Shown here in pieces: positions 15,224-23,807 of a stretch of DNA of 64,000 nucleotides. Origin of the DNA: an uncultured Prevotellaceae bacterium (lineage in GTDB: Bacteria > Bacteroidota > Bacteroidia > Bacteroidales > Bacteroidaceae). Under the pieces are notes generated by a model. The model was not told where the DNA came from. It was given only the letters and a program-made list of their open reading frames with translations, and searched no databases. Numbering within the stretch: position 1 is the first letter of the stretch; each line of letters opens with the position of its first letter. The stretch is from contig CACYRS010000006.1 in NCBI GenBank assembly GCA_902776935.1, forward strand, positions 1-64,000. The letters run 5' to 3'. Both the position numbers and the translations under genes were made by a program.

Positions 15224-17275
15224 TTATATGTTGATTCCTAATCCGGCAATGATCCAGCGGCCAGGCTGTTCTACAAGGCCGTAGTCGTGATATCTCTTGT
15301 CGAACACGTTGTTGGCCTCAAGGTAGAGTTTCCATTTGTCGTGAGTGTAGGTCAGGCGGGCATCGAGTAGGGCATAGGGCTTATATTCGATGCTCTGTCC
15401 CTCAAAGTCAGTATAGCTCCCCACACGATCCTGCCATCTGAAGTTAAGACCCAGGGTGAGTCTCTTCATAAGGGGCAGTCTGGCATTTGCCACGAGTTTA
15501 TGGCGCAGATACTCCAGTGCGTACTGAGATACGATGTTTGCCTCCTGCTCCTTATCCTGATGGATGTAACTATAGTGAAGAGTGAATAGTGAAGAGTGGA
15601 TGGAGAATCTGGTGCCAAACTCAAGTCCGAGGCTGTTGATCTTTGTGTGGTTCACGCTCTGCCATACTGCTTCGTCGCCTTTCGATGTGTCCATTATCCA
15701 GTCGATCATGTTCTTTCCGTGATGATACCAGAGAGCACATTGAACATTAAACATTGACCATTGTCCATTGGCACCCAGCTCGACGGCCTGCATCTCTTCT
15801 GGCTTGAGATGGGGATCGGCACTGTAACCCTGAAGCTTGTAATACATCTCTGTGAATGATGGCATCCTTAGCGAAGTGTTGTATGATGCATGCAGGGTGA
15901 GATGCTCTGAAGGGCGGTAGCTGATGTCTGCTCCTGGATAGATAGTCATGTTCATATTACTCCAGGTGTTTTTCACTGCCACAAGACCTGCAGAGAGGGT
16001 GAAGTTCTTAAGCAACAGGTTGTGTTCCAGATATCCGCTGATGTTCGTACGGTTCACTCCTAAGGTGTAGTCTCTGTCTGTACCTTTGATATGATGAGTC
16101 TGTGCAAGAGGCTCTCCGAGGTTTCCGCTCACGAGGTCCTCATTTCTCACCTCTGCCCCAAAGGCCGTGCGTCCTGCCTTCCAGTCGAAATAGCTGCTGA
16201 GGCTTACACCATAGACGTCAGTGCGGTTATAATTGAACTTCATCTTCTCTGGTTCATTCCTATAACCTTCATATCTGTCTCTGTTCTGGTTCCAGTAGAT
16301 GCTGGGTGCGAAGTGTACTTTTCCCACCTTCGTCTCTCCCTGGATGGCGGAGTATAGCTTCGTGGTGTGCTCATACTGGTTGTCGGCCTTCCATTTCGGC
16401 GAGGCGTAGAAGGTGCTCGACCCCCAGCCTTTGTCTGCTATACCCAGATGCCAGTGCAGCCTTACATCCTCATCCTCATACTGTCCCTGATAGAATCCCT
16501 TGGCTCCGCTGAAGTCCGTATTAAGGCTGCCAGCCTTGCATCGGCTCCATCCGTCACTGCGGCTATAGCCGGCACTCACCTGGTTTGCCCATCGTCCGTC
16601 GCTCAGACTTGCTCTTCCGCTGATCTTGCCGTATCCATACGAGCCCCCTTCGAGGTTGACGTTGGCACTTGTCTGCTGGGCAGCTCTCGTCACGATGTTT
16701 ATTGCTCCCACGAGCGACGATGTGCCATAGATCCTTCCTGCAGGTCCTTCGAGAACCTCTATCCTTACTATCTCACTGAGGTCTACGGGCAGATCCATAG
16801 CGTTGTGGCCCGTTTGGGGATCACAGATATTGATGCCGTTAAGCAACAGGATAATCTGGTCGGATGTGCCTCCTCGTATCGAGATGTCTGTCTGCGCTCC
16901 AATAGGTCCTCGCTGACGGACATCTACGCCTACGGCGTATTTCAGCAGGTCGTTAACACTTTGTACTGGTGCCTGCGCAATATCTGCACGGTCCAGTACA
17001 GTTACCATTCTCGCAGCCTGACTCTTCGTCAGGGGCGCCCTCGAGCCAGTCACACTGACCTCCTCGAGCATCATCTCGCGAGCCGTTGTCATCGAGGCAG
17101 AGTCGGTAACCACAGGATTGGTGGATACACTCTCTGCCGAGGCGTATGTCAGTGTGGCTACTGAGAGCACACTGCATACCACCTCCCTTCCCAGACAGGC
17201 AAAAAGCGAGTAGCCCTTGTTTCCGAAATGACGGAACACCAGGACTTGGCGCTTAATGAAATTTGGTTTGTACAT
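15224..17275 (-). CDS. TonB-dependent receptor, BtuB-like
   Basis: 683 residues. After an N-terminal leader with a hydrophobic stretch (residues ~27-47) comes the TonB box/plug: VSVTGSRAPLTKSQAARMVTVLDR, VNDLLKYAVGVDVRQRGPIGAQTDISIRGG, LLLNGINICDPQTGHNAMDLP. A beta-barrel follows, ending in the aromatic-rich ...LEANNVFDKRYHDYGLVEQPGRWIIAGLGI. BtuB-like receptors take up cobalamin across the outer membrane; the ligand is inferred. The leader MYKPNFIKRQVLVFRHF is long and basic. It lies 28 bp after folA and probably shares its transcript. Two heptad arrays lie inside the barrel region. Confidence 0.8.
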   Translation of the reverse strand: MYKPNFIKRQVLVFRHFGNKGYSLFACLGREVVCSVLSVATLTYASAESVSTNPVVTDSASMTTAREMMLEEVSVTGSRAPLTKSQAARMVTVLDRADIAQAPVQSVNDLLKYAVGVDVRQRGPIGAQTDISIRGGTSDQIILLLNGINICDPQTGHNAMDLPVDLSEIVRIEVLEGPAGRIYGTSSLVGAINIVTRAAQQTSANVNLEGGSYGYGKISGRASLSDGRWANQVSAGYSRSDGWSRCKAGSLNTDFSGAKGFYQGQYEDEDVRLHWHLGIADKGWGSSTFYASPKWKADNQYEHTTKLYSAIQGETKVGKVHFAPSIYWNQNRDRYEGYRNEPEKMKFNYNRTDVYGVSLSSYFDWKAGRTAFGAEVRNEDLVSGNLGEPLAQTHHIKGTDRDYTLGVNRTNISGYLEHNLLLKNFTLSAGLVAVKNTWSNMNMTIYPGADISYRPSEHLTLHASYNTSLRMPSFTEMYYKLQGYSADPHLKPEEMQAVELGANGQWSMFNVQCALWYHHGKNMIDWIMDTSKGDEAVWQSVNHTKINSLGLEFGTRFSIHSSLFTLHYSYIHQDKEQEANIVSQYALEYLRHKLVANARLPLMKRLTLGLNFRWQDRVGSYTDFEGQSIEYKPYALLDARLTYTHDKWKLYLEANNVFDKRYHDYGLVEQPGRWIIAGLGINI
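15572..15606. repeat. Heptad array inside the receptor gene (5 units)
   Basis: Plus-strand units ATAGTGA, AGAGTGA, ATAGTGA, AGAGTGG, ATGGAGA. In the receptor it encodes IHSSLFTLHYSY, in a barrel loop near residue 560. Confidence 0.75.
15737..15771. repeat. Heptad array inside the receptor gene (5 units)
   Basis: Plus-strand units ACATTGA, ACATTAA, ACATTGA, CCATTGT, CCATTGG. In the receptor it encodes NGQWSMFNVQ. Confidence 0.8.
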
Positions 17276-17302
17276 TTATTAAAATAAAAACGGATTGTAC
17301 CG

Positions 17303-17782
17303 TTATGCTTTGATATAGTCTACGAAAGAGTATTCGTATTCGTGTCGCTCATCCTTCTCATGGTCCTCACGGCTCTCTTCCTTCCAGTCGTCGTAGGGTG
17401 GGAAGAAGGTGTCGGCCTTCTCAGGGGTGTCGTTGATCTCAGTGAGACAGAGACGGTCGGCAATATCGAGAGCCTGACGATACACACTTGCACCACCTAT
17501 TATATATATATCCTCATCTGGAGTACAGTGCTTAAGGGCCTCTTCGAGCGAAGAATACACGTCGCAGCCAGGAAAATCCTTGGTACTTCGGCTCAATACG
17601 ATGTTTCTGCGATTAGGCAGTGCTCCCTTGGGCAACGACAGGAATGTGTTGCGACCCATGATGATGGTATGGCCTGTGGTCAGAGCCTTAAATCGCTTCA
17701 GATCATTCGGCAACCAATATATCAGTTTGTTTTCATATCCGATGGCCCTATTCTTCGCCACCGCTGCTATTATAGAAATCAT
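17303..17782 (-). CDS. folA: Dihydrofolate reductase
   Basis: 159 residues, standard length. It has the DHFR landmarks [30 protein letters not shown] (substrate pocket with acidic Asp in LPNDLKRF), TIIMGRNTF (NADPH site) and [14 protein letters not shown]. It reduces dihydrofolate to tetrahydrofolate in the cytoplasm and so regenerates the cofactor consumed by thymidylate synthase. Its start overlaps the thyA stop by 4 bp (ATGA), so the two are translationally coupled. Confidence 0.95.
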   Translation of the reverse strand: MISIIAAVAKNRAIGYENKLIYWLPNDLKRFKALTTGHTIIMGRNTFLSLPKGALPNRRNIVLSRSTKDFPGCDVYSSLEEALKHCTPDEDIYIIGGASVYRQALDIADRLCLTEINDTPEKADTFFPPYDDWKEESREDHEKDERHEYEYSFVDYIKA

Positions 17783-18573
17783 ACGCTTACTTCTGCTTTG
17801 ATGTGGGGATGGGGATCGTAGCCTACAAGTTCGAAATCTTCATACTGGAAATCAAAGAGATTCTTCACGTCGGGATTGATCTTCATCGTAGGCAGCGGGC
17901 GAGGCTCACGTGTAAGCTGGAGCTTTGCCTGCTCTATATGGTTAAGATAGAGATGGGTGTCGCCAGTGGTATGGATAAAGTCACCAGGCTTATAACCCGT
18001 CACCTGCGCCATCATCTGAAGCAGCAGGGCGTAGCTGGCGATGTTGAAGGGCACTCCAAGGAAGGTGTCTGCTGAACGCTGATATAGCTGTAGCGACAAT
18101 CTGTCACCTGCCACATAGAACTGGAAGATAGTATGACATGGGGGCAGGGCCATCTTATTCACCTCAGCAACATTCCATGCTGACACAATCATTCTACGGG
18201 AGTTGGGATTGTTCTTCAACTGATCCAACACATATTGTATCTGGTCTATCGTTCCTCCGTTGTAGTCGGGCCACGAACGCCACTGGTGTCCGTAGACGGG
18301 TCCCAGTTCTCCATTCTCGTCTGCCCACTCGTTCCAGATTCTCACACCATGTTCCTGAAGGTATTTCACGTTGGTATCGCCCTTCAAGAACCAGAGCAGT
18401 TCGTAGATGATGCTCTTCAGATGGAGCTTCTTCGTTGTCAGCAGAGGAAATCCGTCCTCAAGGTTATATCTCGACTGGGTTCCGAAGATACTGATGGTAC
18501 CTGTTCCTGTACGGTCACCTTTCTCTGTGCCTTCTGTGAGGATACGGTTCAGAATGTCTAAATACTGTTTCAT
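17779..18573 (-). CDS. thyA: Thymidylate synthase
   Basis: 264 residues, the usual size. Visible signatures are the N-terminal [16 protein letters not shown], the active-site [13 protein letters not shown] (nucleophilic Cys), [23 protein letters not shown] and THLYLNH. It methylates dUMP to dTMP using methylene-tetrahydrofolate. It lies between an rRNA methylase gene upstream and folA downstream; the gap to the upstream stop is occupied by a heptad array. Confidence 0.97.
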   Translation of the reverse strand: MKQYLDILNRILTEGTEKGDRTGTGTISIFGTQSRYNLEDGFPLLTTKKLHLKSIIYELLWFLKGDTNVKYLQEHGVRIWNEWADENGELGPVYGHQWRSWPDYNGGTIDQIQYVLDQLKNNPNSRRMIVSAWNVAEVNKMALPPCHTIFQFYVAGDRLSLQLYQRSADTFLGVPFNIASYALLLQMMAQVTGYKPGDFIHTTGDTHLYLNHIEQAKLQLTREPRPLPTMKINPDVKNLFDFQYEDFELVGYDPHPHIKAEVSV

Positions 18574-18575
18574 AT

Positions 18576-18603
18576 ACTTTGAACTTTAAACTTTAAACTT
18601 TAT
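18576..18603. repeat. Heptad array over the rsmF-like stop codon (4 units)
   Basis: Plus-strand units ACTTTGA, ACTTTAA, ACTTTAA, ACTTTAT. The stop codon of the minus-strand methylase (18586-18588) and its last codons lie in the array, which ends 3 bp before the thyA start. Confidence 0.8.
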
Positions 18604-19800
18604 GATGTCCACCGGTTCTGTTGGGAGGTGGGTGGTCTTTATGCGCCAGGGCTTGGGATAGAGGTTATTGGCTCTGTTGCCGATATTCTTTGCAGGCCCC
18701 AAGGCAAAACCTTGATAGGTGACTGTCACAATGCCCTTAGGTGTATCAGGTGGCAGCACTATTGCCTCGCCACGAAGATATTTCAAGGCGTCTTGATAAG
18801 GAATATCGATGCGGGGATAGTCGCCCTCTGGCAAGTCGGGGGTTAAAACTCTTAGTTTAGAGCTGATAGTGGATAATGGATAGCTATGATTACTCTCTCC
18901 ACTCTTTCGCAAGGCGCAGATAAACAGTCCTTCGCCTCGGGTTATGCCTGGTATGAATCGATATACGGGTGCATCGAAACCTTCGAGCAGCGAGCCTGTG
19001 ATGTTCCATGAGGGCTCAGTGGGGATGTCGAGAATCTCGGCATCAAACTCCTCCATAAAATATCGTACGTTCTCCTCGTTCTCCTTGGTATTAAATGTAC
19101 ACGTACTATATATAAGTATTCCTCCAGGATTAAGACACTCCCATGCATCGGCCACAATCTCCCTTTGCAGGCGCCAGCATTTCTCTACGTTCTGCATGCT
19201 CCACTCTCCGATGGTGGCAGGGTCCTTACGGAACATACCCTCGCCAGAACAAGGCACATCGCAGATGATGATGTCGAACTTTGCCTTCGCCTTGCGGAAG
19301 TCACGTGGGTAGTTGTTAGTGACAGTGCAGTTGGGATATCCCCATTTCGTGATGTTCTCAAGCAGAATCTGGGCTCTGTTTGGTATCGGCTCATTGCTTA
19401 CCATCGTGCTCCCCTCTGGCAAGACACTGATGGCAGCTGTGGATTTTCCACCAGGAGCAGCACAGAGATCGAGAATGGATAATGGAGAAATGATAAATGA
19501 TAAACGTGACGCGAGACTGCGGATGATGTGGGTGATAAACATCGAGGAGGCCTCCTGCACATAATAACATCCGGCATGGAAGAGAGGGTCGAAGGTGAAC
19601 TGAGGACGTTCTGAGAGATAGAAGCCTTCAGGACACCAGGGGACGTGAATCATGGGGACAGGTTCATGATTCACTAATCTCGGATTGACGCGGATGCTCA
19701 CCGGAGCCTCCTCTTCGAAAGCTTCGAGATAGCAATTAAAGCGTTCTTCGCCCATCAACTGCCGTGTCTGAAGGATGAATTCCTCTGGTAAATTCGTCAT
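18586..19800 (-). CDS. 16S rRNA (cytosine-C5) methyltransferase, RsmF/NOL1 family
   Basis: 404 residues. It has the SAM motif LDLCAAPGGKS (about 110-120), CDVPCSGEGMF (catalytic-type Cys in PCSGEG, about 183-188) and IYSTCTF (second Cys). The C-terminal part is the RNA-binding extension typical of RsmF-like proteins. It methylates cytosine in 16S rRNA. A TAATTTTG box (complement of 19809-19816) lies just upstream. Two heptad arrays are inserted in frame: one directly before the SAM motif and one in the C-terminal half. A third covers the stop codon. Confidence 0.88.
   Translation of the reverse strand: MTNLPEEFILQTRQLMGEERFNCYLEAFEEEAPVSIRVNPRLVNHEPVPMIHVPWCPEGFYLSERPQFTFDPLFHAGCYYVQEASSMFITHIIRSLASRLSFIISPLSILDLCAAPGGKSTAAISVLPEGSTMVSNEPIPNRAQILLENITKWGYPNCTVTNNYPRDFRKAKAKFDIIICDVPCSGEGMFRKDPATIGEWSMQNVEKCWRLQREIVADAWECLNPGGILIYSTCTFNTKENEENVRYFMEEFDAEILDIPTEPSWNITGSLLEGFDAPVYRFIPGITRGEGLFICALRKSGESNHSYPLSTISSKLRVLTPDLPEGDYPRIDIPYQDALKYLRGEAIVLPPDTPKGIVTVTYQGFALGPAKNIGNRANNLYPKPWRIKTTHLPTEPVDIIKFKV
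18855..18896. repeat. Heptad array inside the rsmF-like gene (6 units)
   Basis: Plus-strand units GTTTAGA, GCTGATA, GTGGATA, ATGGATA, GCTATGA, TTACTCT. The minus-strand product here reads ESNHSYPLSTISS, close to the SNHISPLSTVN peptide made by the array in porE. Confidence 0.8.
19473..19500. repeat. Heptad array inside the rsmF-like gene, next to the SAM motif (4 units)
   Basis: Plus-strand units GAATGGA, TAATGGA, GAAATGA, TAAATGA. It encodes SFIISPLS immediately before LDLCAAPGGKS, where homologues usually have a short loop. Confidence 0.8.
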
Positions 19801-19808
19801 TTCTTCGG

Positions 19809-19816
19809 CAAAATTA
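19809..19816 (-). promoter_or_regulatory. -7 box (TAATTTTG) of the rsmF-thyA-folA run
   Basis: Complement of 19809-19816, 9 bp before the minus-strand ATG. This gives a nearly leaderless transcript for rsmF, thyA, folA and the receptor. Confidence 0.5.
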
Positions 19817-19860
19817 CAAAAAAAGCCACATATTCTGCAGTTTTTTCACTAAATAATTGA

Positions 19861-19896
19861 TATCTTTGCAACTAATTCGTGATTTGACACGTCAAA
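19861..19896 (+). promoter_or_regulatory. -7 box followed by a palindromic operator-like site
   Basis: TATCTTTG (19861-19868) is a consensus -7 element. The leader then contains TTTGAC-AC-GTCAAA (19883-19896), a 6-bp inverted repeat beginning about 8 nt after the predicted +1. It is a candidate operator for the membrane protein/PspC/sigma-factor operon. Confidence 0.5.
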
Positions 19897-19924
19897 CGGC
19901 TGTAGAAATTAAAATTCAAGAGAT

Positions 19925-20602
19925 ATGAAAAAGTATTTAATCGCAATCGCACTGATGCTCGCCCTCGGCCAGACAGCCGATGCAGCATCGCAGAAGCACC
20001 GTCACAGCAAAGTGCTTATAGAACAGGTGGATTCTGCACAGAAACCCAATGACGCAATCGAGGCCTTTTCTGACACTACAACTACTAACGGTGTCGATGA
20101 TGAGGAGGAAGATTATGTTAGTTATCACAGAAACATCTCGAAGGAGGATGCTCAGGTGGTGAGAGAGGTTCTTGATGGGGTAGGAGGCTGGGTAGGCCCT
20201 TGGGCTATCGTAAGCATCGTGGCCATAGTAGTCATGTTCCTCATTGCCCCGCTGCTCATCATCTTTGTGATCTTCTATTTCGTAAATAAGAACCGCAGAG
20301 AGAGATACAAACTGGCTCAGATGGCAATACAAAACGGACAGCCTATCCCCAATGAGGTTCTCAACGATACCAAGAATGCCATAAGGAACGATGATTATCA
20401 GGCAGGCATCCGTCAGATGTGCGTAGGTGCAGGTCTTGCCATCTTCCTGGGATTCGTTATGGGCGATCTCGGATGGGGTATCGGAGCACTTGTGTTCTTC
20501 ATAGGTCTGGGTAAGTGGTATGTAGGTCGTCAGGCCCGCATGGATAATCCAAACCGTAACGACTTCAACAATAATAATAACAACGACATAAATAATTTGT
20601 AA
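19925..20602 (+). CDS. Membrane protein with signal peptide (DUF6249-like)
   Basis: 225 residues. Signal peptide MKKYLIAIALMLALGQTADA, then a polar region, a membrane span near 95-125 (WAIVSIVAIVVMFLIAPLLIIFVIFYFV), a charged loop RRERYKLAQMAIQNGQPIP, and a second hydrophobic region at about 167-195. The tail is Asn-rich (FNNNNNNDINN). Family name is from the RYKLAQMAIQNGQPIP type motif. It leads an operon with PspC, an ECF sigma factor and another membrane protein (gaps 3 and 9 bp, then an 11-bp overlap), suggesting an envelope-stress role. Confidence 0.65.
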   Translation: MKKYLIAIALMLALGQTADAASQKHRHSKVLIEQVDSAQKPNDAIEAFSDTTTTNGVDDEEEDYVSYHRNISKEDAQVVREVLDGVGGWVGPWAIVSIVAIVVMFLIAPLLIIFVIFYFVNKNRRERYKLAQMAIQNGQPIPNEVLNDTKNAIRNDDYQAGIRQMCVGAGLAIFLGFVMGDLGWGIGALVFFIGLGKWYVGRQARMDNPNRNDFNNNNNNDINNL

Positions 20603-20605
20603 GAT

Positions 20606-20806
20606 ATGACAAAGAGATTAATGCGTTCTAACGACAGAGTGATAGCTGGTGTATGTAGCGGCATAGCTGAGTATCTGGAGTTCGACCCTGTGATGGTACG
20701 TATCGCCTATGCTTTCCTTACACTTTGCACATGTTTCAGCGGTGTGATATTCTATATCGTATGCTGGATCGTGATGCCTGAGAAAAACAGATTAGAACAA
20801 TTCTAA
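20606..20806 (+). CDS. PspC domain protein
   Basis: 66 residues, the single-domain PspC size. LMRSNDRVIAGVCSGIAEYLEFDPVMVRIAYAF followed by a hydrophobic span CTCFSGVIFYIVCWIVMP. PspC sits in the inner membrane and senses or relays membrane stress in the phage-shock response. It lies between the membrane protein and the ECF sigma factor. Confidence 0.92.
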   Translation: MTKRLMRSNDRVIAGVCSGIAEYLEFDPVMVRIAYAFLTLCTCFSGVIFYIVCWIVMPEKNRLEQF

Positions 20807-20815
20807 GAAAACGAT

Positions 20816-21355
20816 ATGCCAGAGTTCAGCGACATAGCTTTAGTGACGCAGGTGGCGATGTTCCACAACAAGCGGGCTTTCGACTCGCTTGTAAGGAAGT
20901 ATCAGTCACCTGTGCGTCGGTTCTTCCTGAACCAGACACTTGGCGATGAGCAGCTGAGCGACGACCTGGCACAAGAGACATTCATCAAGGCATATACCAA
21001 CATCACTAAGTTTCGTGGCATCTCGAGTTTCTCTACATGGCTCATCCGTATAGCATATAATGTGTTCTACGACGAGATGCGCAAGAGAAAACAGACTGAC
21101 GACATCGATACTCCTGCAATGGCCAGGATGACATCCGATAGTGGTGATGCAGGCCTTAGGATGGATATATACAAGGCCCTGTCGCTTCTGAAGGACGAAG
21201 AGCGTACATGTATCACCCTTCAGCTTATCGACGGCTATCCTATCGACAAGATAAGCGAGATCACCGGTATTCCGGAAAATACGGTGAAGTCGCACCTGCG
21301 TCGTGGAAAGGAGAAACTGACTGACTACTTAAAAGAAAACGGATATGACAGATAA
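20816..21355 (+). CDS. RNA polymerase sigma factor, ECF (sigma-24) family
   Basis: 179 residues. Region 2 (FDSLVRKYQSPVRRFFLN...LSDDLAQETFIKAYTNITKFRGISSFSTWLIRIAYNVFYDEMRKRK) and region 4 (ALSLLKDEERTCITLQLIDGYPIDKISEITGIPENTVKSHLRRGKEKL) are both present and complete. It directs polymerase to a small regulon. The next gene starts before its stop (overlap 21345-21355), as expected for a sigma/anti-sigma-like pair. Confidence 0.93.
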   Translation: MPEFSDIALVTQVAMFHNKRAFDSLVRKYQSPVRRFFLNQTLGDEQLSDDLAQETFIKAYTNITKFRGISSFSTWLIRIAYNVFYDEMRKRKQTDDIDTPAMARMTSDSGDAGLRMDIYKALSLLKDEERTCITLQLIDGYPIDKISEITGIPENTVKSHLRRGKEKLTDYLKENGYDR

Positions 21356-21734
21356 AGACAATTTATTACTGGAAGGATTCTTCAAGCAGGCTGCCCAGCA
21401 GCAGATTGAGGATAATGGATTCACAGAGCGTGTGATGACGGCTCTCGAGGAACCTATAAGGGTGAACCGTAGGTACGCTATGTATATCCACATGTGGACA
21501 CTGTTCTGCATCGCTATGGCAGCACTTCTGTTCTTCTTGTTCAGTGGAATGGATATGATAAAGGCGAGCCTGCACTCATTGTTTCACACCACCATCACAT
21601 GGCTCAGCGTGTTTGTAAGGGTGGCACCAACAACCGAGATTCATATCGACCCTGTGGTGATTATTCTTGTTGCTGTTTTTGTATTAATTTTCCTTCCCTA
21701 TCAAATAGCCCGTACGTTGTACGCAGAACTCTGA
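21345..21734 (+). CDS. Small membrane protein, possible sigma-factor partner (DUF5056-like)
   Basis: 129 residues. A cytoplasmic-type N-terminus (LLEGFFKQAAQQQIEDNGFTERVMTAL) is followed by membrane spans at about 45-68 (HMWTLFCIAMAALLFFLFSG) and 100-122 (PVVIILVAVFVLIFLPYQIA). The overlap with the ECF gene and this layout suggest an anti-sigma or sensor role, although no classical anti-sigma zinc motif is seen. Its last 74 bp run over the end of porE on the opposite strand, so the two mRNAs are complementary at their 3' ends. Confidence 0.75.
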   Translation: MTDKDNLLLEGFFKQAAQQQIEDNGFTERVMTALEEPIRVNRRYAMYIHMWTLFCIAMAALLFFLFSGMDMIKASLHSLFHTTITWLSVFVRVAPTTEIHIDPVVIILVAVFVLIFLPYQIARTLYAEL

Positions 21735-23724
21735 ACTCAGTACGACGGTTCAACTGATTACACTGCTCCTGCTGTTCTTCGGGTAGTCTGGCGATGTAGT
21801 CCTCTGTCAGCTCATCGCCTTCTTTCAGGAATGGATATCGCTCCGCAACCTTCTTCTTGATTTTCTTTGGCATTCCCTCGCCATAGCCCTTTGGCGTAAG
21901 ACGGTCTGACGCTATTCCGTGCTCTATGAGATAACGCACCACACTCTCCGCACGACGCTGCGACAGCCTCTCATTGTAAATGTCAGAACCTTTATAGTCG
22001 GTATGTGCCGAGAGCTCTATGGTGACATGGGGATTGTCGTTGAGCAGTTTCACCAGTTCATCGAGGGCTGTGGCTGACTCCGGACGCAGGCTTGCCTTGT
22101 CGAAATCATAGAAGATATTCTCTATCAGCACCGGGGCAGAGATGTTTGCCAACGGGAACTGCAACACATACTCCTTTGACTCCTTCACCGGTTCCACTCT
22201 CAGCTGCTCCTGATGGTTGAGATATCCCTTGCAGGTGCCAAGCATCACATAGTCCACACCCGGCTTTATCTCCTGGGTAAACGATCCGTCACCTTTGACA
22301 CTTAACTTCAGGTTGGTACCATCGTTGCCAACCATATATACCTGTGCTGCAGTGAGCTCATAGCCATCCTGCTCATACACCCAGCCCTTCACCGTCTGTA
22401 CTATCTCGGGATTATAGAAACTGTAGATATGGTCCACTCCTCTGTTGTCGCCTCTGTTCGACGAGAAGAATCCCTTGTTCTGCATTCCCTCGAAGGTCAT
22501 TCCGAAGTCGTCGCCCTGGGAGTTTAGTGGGAAACCCGGGTGCTCGGGTTTGTAGTTGACAGTGGATAGTGGAGAGATATGATTACTTTTGACGATGAAG
22601 ATGTCGAGGCCTCCCATTCCGGGATGTCCGTCGGAAGAGAAATACAGGTCTCCGTTGGGTCTGAAGGTAGGAAACATCTCATCTCCGGCAGTGTTTATCT
22701 CTGCTCCGAGATTCTCCAGATCCATCGTCTCATTATTCGCTGCAAGCCTGCATCGCCATATATCCAGTCCTCCATATCCTCCTGGCATGTCGCTTACGAA
22801 ATAGAGCCACTCGCCATTGGGCGATACTGCCGGATGGGCAAAACTCGACAGCGTGTCGTTGGATATCTTCAGTTCCTTAGGTTTGCTCCAGGCAGCATCT
22901 GAGCGTTGCGACACCATGATGGTGGCATATCTGGGATAGTTTGCGTCTGTCTTACACTGGGTGAGATACATCGTCTTCCCATCGGGCGAGAAACAGCATG
23001 CTCCTTCATCGAAGTTGGTGTTTAGTTCCGAGTCTATGCTCTGTGGTTTGCTCCATTTCCCTTTGTCGTCTTTCTGCGATAGGAAGATGTCGGCAGCCTT
23101 CTGACCTGTAATGCCGCTCAGCTCGTCGCCCTGAGCCTGGTTACGTGTGGAGGTGAAAAACAGCTGATTATTCTCCTCGCCACCAATCATTGGCGAGTAG
23201 TCATCACGTCGGGAGTTAAAGATATCCATGCGTTTGATGGTATATGCCGACCCCTCCTTCTTCCACTGGGGTGCCATCTGTGCAGCCTTCAGCCCATTCT
23301 TAGCAAGGTAATCATAACTATCCACTCTCCACTGTCCACTTTTAGCTGATAAGGAATCAATAGCTATTTGGAAGTTCTTCGCAGCCTCCTTATAGTTGCC
23401 GCTCTTCATCAGTTGCTGAGCCAGTCGCAGATGTGTCAGCGAGTCAGCCTGACGATTGCGTATCACGTTCTTATATGCCGTGATGGCTTTGTTGGTGCTG
23501 TTTATCTTCCGATAGCACTCTGCCATCTTCAATGCCAACTGTCCTCGTTTCTCTCTCTCCTTCGAGGGAGTCTTCGAATAGGCCTTCTTATACTGTGCTG
23601 CTGCGTCATAGTATTCCCCGATGGCATAGTGCTTCTCTGCCTTCCTCAATGCCTGTTCGGGTCCACAGCCTGTAATCACTGCGGATACCATCACCATCGA
23701 TATAAGGTAGAATAACTTTCGCAT
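21661..23724 (-). CDS. porE: PorE-type peptidoglycan-binding lipoprotein of type IX secretion
   Basis: 687 residues. Lipobox VITGC (Cys20), then TPR repeats (about 25-130: EKHYAIGEYYDAAAQYKKAY, AECYRKINSTNKAITAYKNV, AQQLMKSGNYKEAAKNF). Next are a WD40/PD40 beta-propeller (about 165-430: DDYSPMIGGEENNQLFFTS, GACCFSPDGKTMYLT, HPAVSPNGEWLYFVSD, MFPTFRPNGDLYFSSD), a small carboxypeptidase-regulatory-like domain (about 455-530), and an OmpA domain with ELSAHTDYKGSDIYNERLSQRRAESV. This four-domain order is that of PorE, which ties the T9SS to peptidoglycan. Two heptad arrays lie in loops. Confidence 0.85.
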   Translation of the reverse strand: MRKLFYLISMVMVSAVITGCGPEQALRKAEKHYAIGEYYDAAAQYKKAYSKTPSKEREKRGQLALKMAECYRKINSTNKAITAYKNVIRNRQADSLTHLRLAQQLMKSGNYKEAAKNFQIAIDSLSAKSGQWRVDSYDYLAKNGLKAAQMAPQWKKEGSAYTIKRMDIFNSRRDDYSPMIGGEENNQLFFTSTRNQAQGDELSGITGQKAADIFLSQKDDKGKWSKPQSIDSELNTNFDEGACCFSPDGKTMYLTQCKTDANYPRYATIMVSQRSDAAWSKPKELKISNDTLSSFAHPAVSPNGEWLYFVSDMPGGYGGLDIWRCRLAANNETMDLENLGAEINTAGDEMFPTFRPNGDLYFSSDGHPGMGGLDIFIVKSNHISPLSTVNYKPEHPGFPLNSQGDDFGMTFEGMQNKGFFSSNRGDNRGVDHIYSFYNPEIVQTVKGWVYEQDGYELTAAQVYMVGNDGTNLKLSVKGDGSFTQEIKPGVDYVMLGTCKGYLNHQEQLRVEPVKESKEYVLQFPLANISAPVLIENIFYDFDKASLRPESATALDELVKLLNDNPHVTIELSAHTDYKGSDIYNERLSQRRAESVVRYLIEHGIASDRLTPKGYGEGMPKKIKKKVAERYPFLKEGDELTEDYIARLPEEQQEQCNQLNRRTEFRVLRTTYGLFDREGKLIQKQQQE
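22554..22588. repeat. Heptad array inside porE (5 units)
   Basis: Plus-strand units AGTTGAC, AGTGGAT, AGTGGAG, AGATATG, ATTACTT. It encodes KSNHISPLSTVN just after GMGGLDIFIV in the propeller. The unit order matches the array at 18855-18896. Confidence 0.8.
23310..23344. repeat. Heptad array inside porE (5 units, opposite orientation)
   Basis: Plus-strand units AATCATA, ACTATCC, ACTCTCC, ACTGTCC, ACTTTTA. It encodes SGQWRVDSYDY between the TPR and propeller regions. Its reverse complement closely follows the array at 22554-22588. Confidence 0.8.
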
Positions 23725-23736
23725 ACCTTATATTAT

Positions 23737-23770
23737 AACGAAAAGGCAGGCGTTTTATTGTCTGCCCCTT
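23737..23770 (-). terminator. Repeated terminator-like hairpin, copy A
   Basis: GGCAG (23745-23749) pairs with CTGCC (23762-23766) with A-rich and T-rich flanks, so it can work leftward after the Kelch-AraC gene. The same ~34-bp sequence recurs at 39594-39627 with very few differences. Confidence 0.6.
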
Positions 23771-23807
23771 TTTACTTTTGCTTATAGCCCCATGCAACTT
23801 GTTGCTT

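Noticed and set aside
16367-17164. 265-codon plus-strand frame within the receptor gene
   Set aside because: Antisense to the TonB plug; no start context and no family features.
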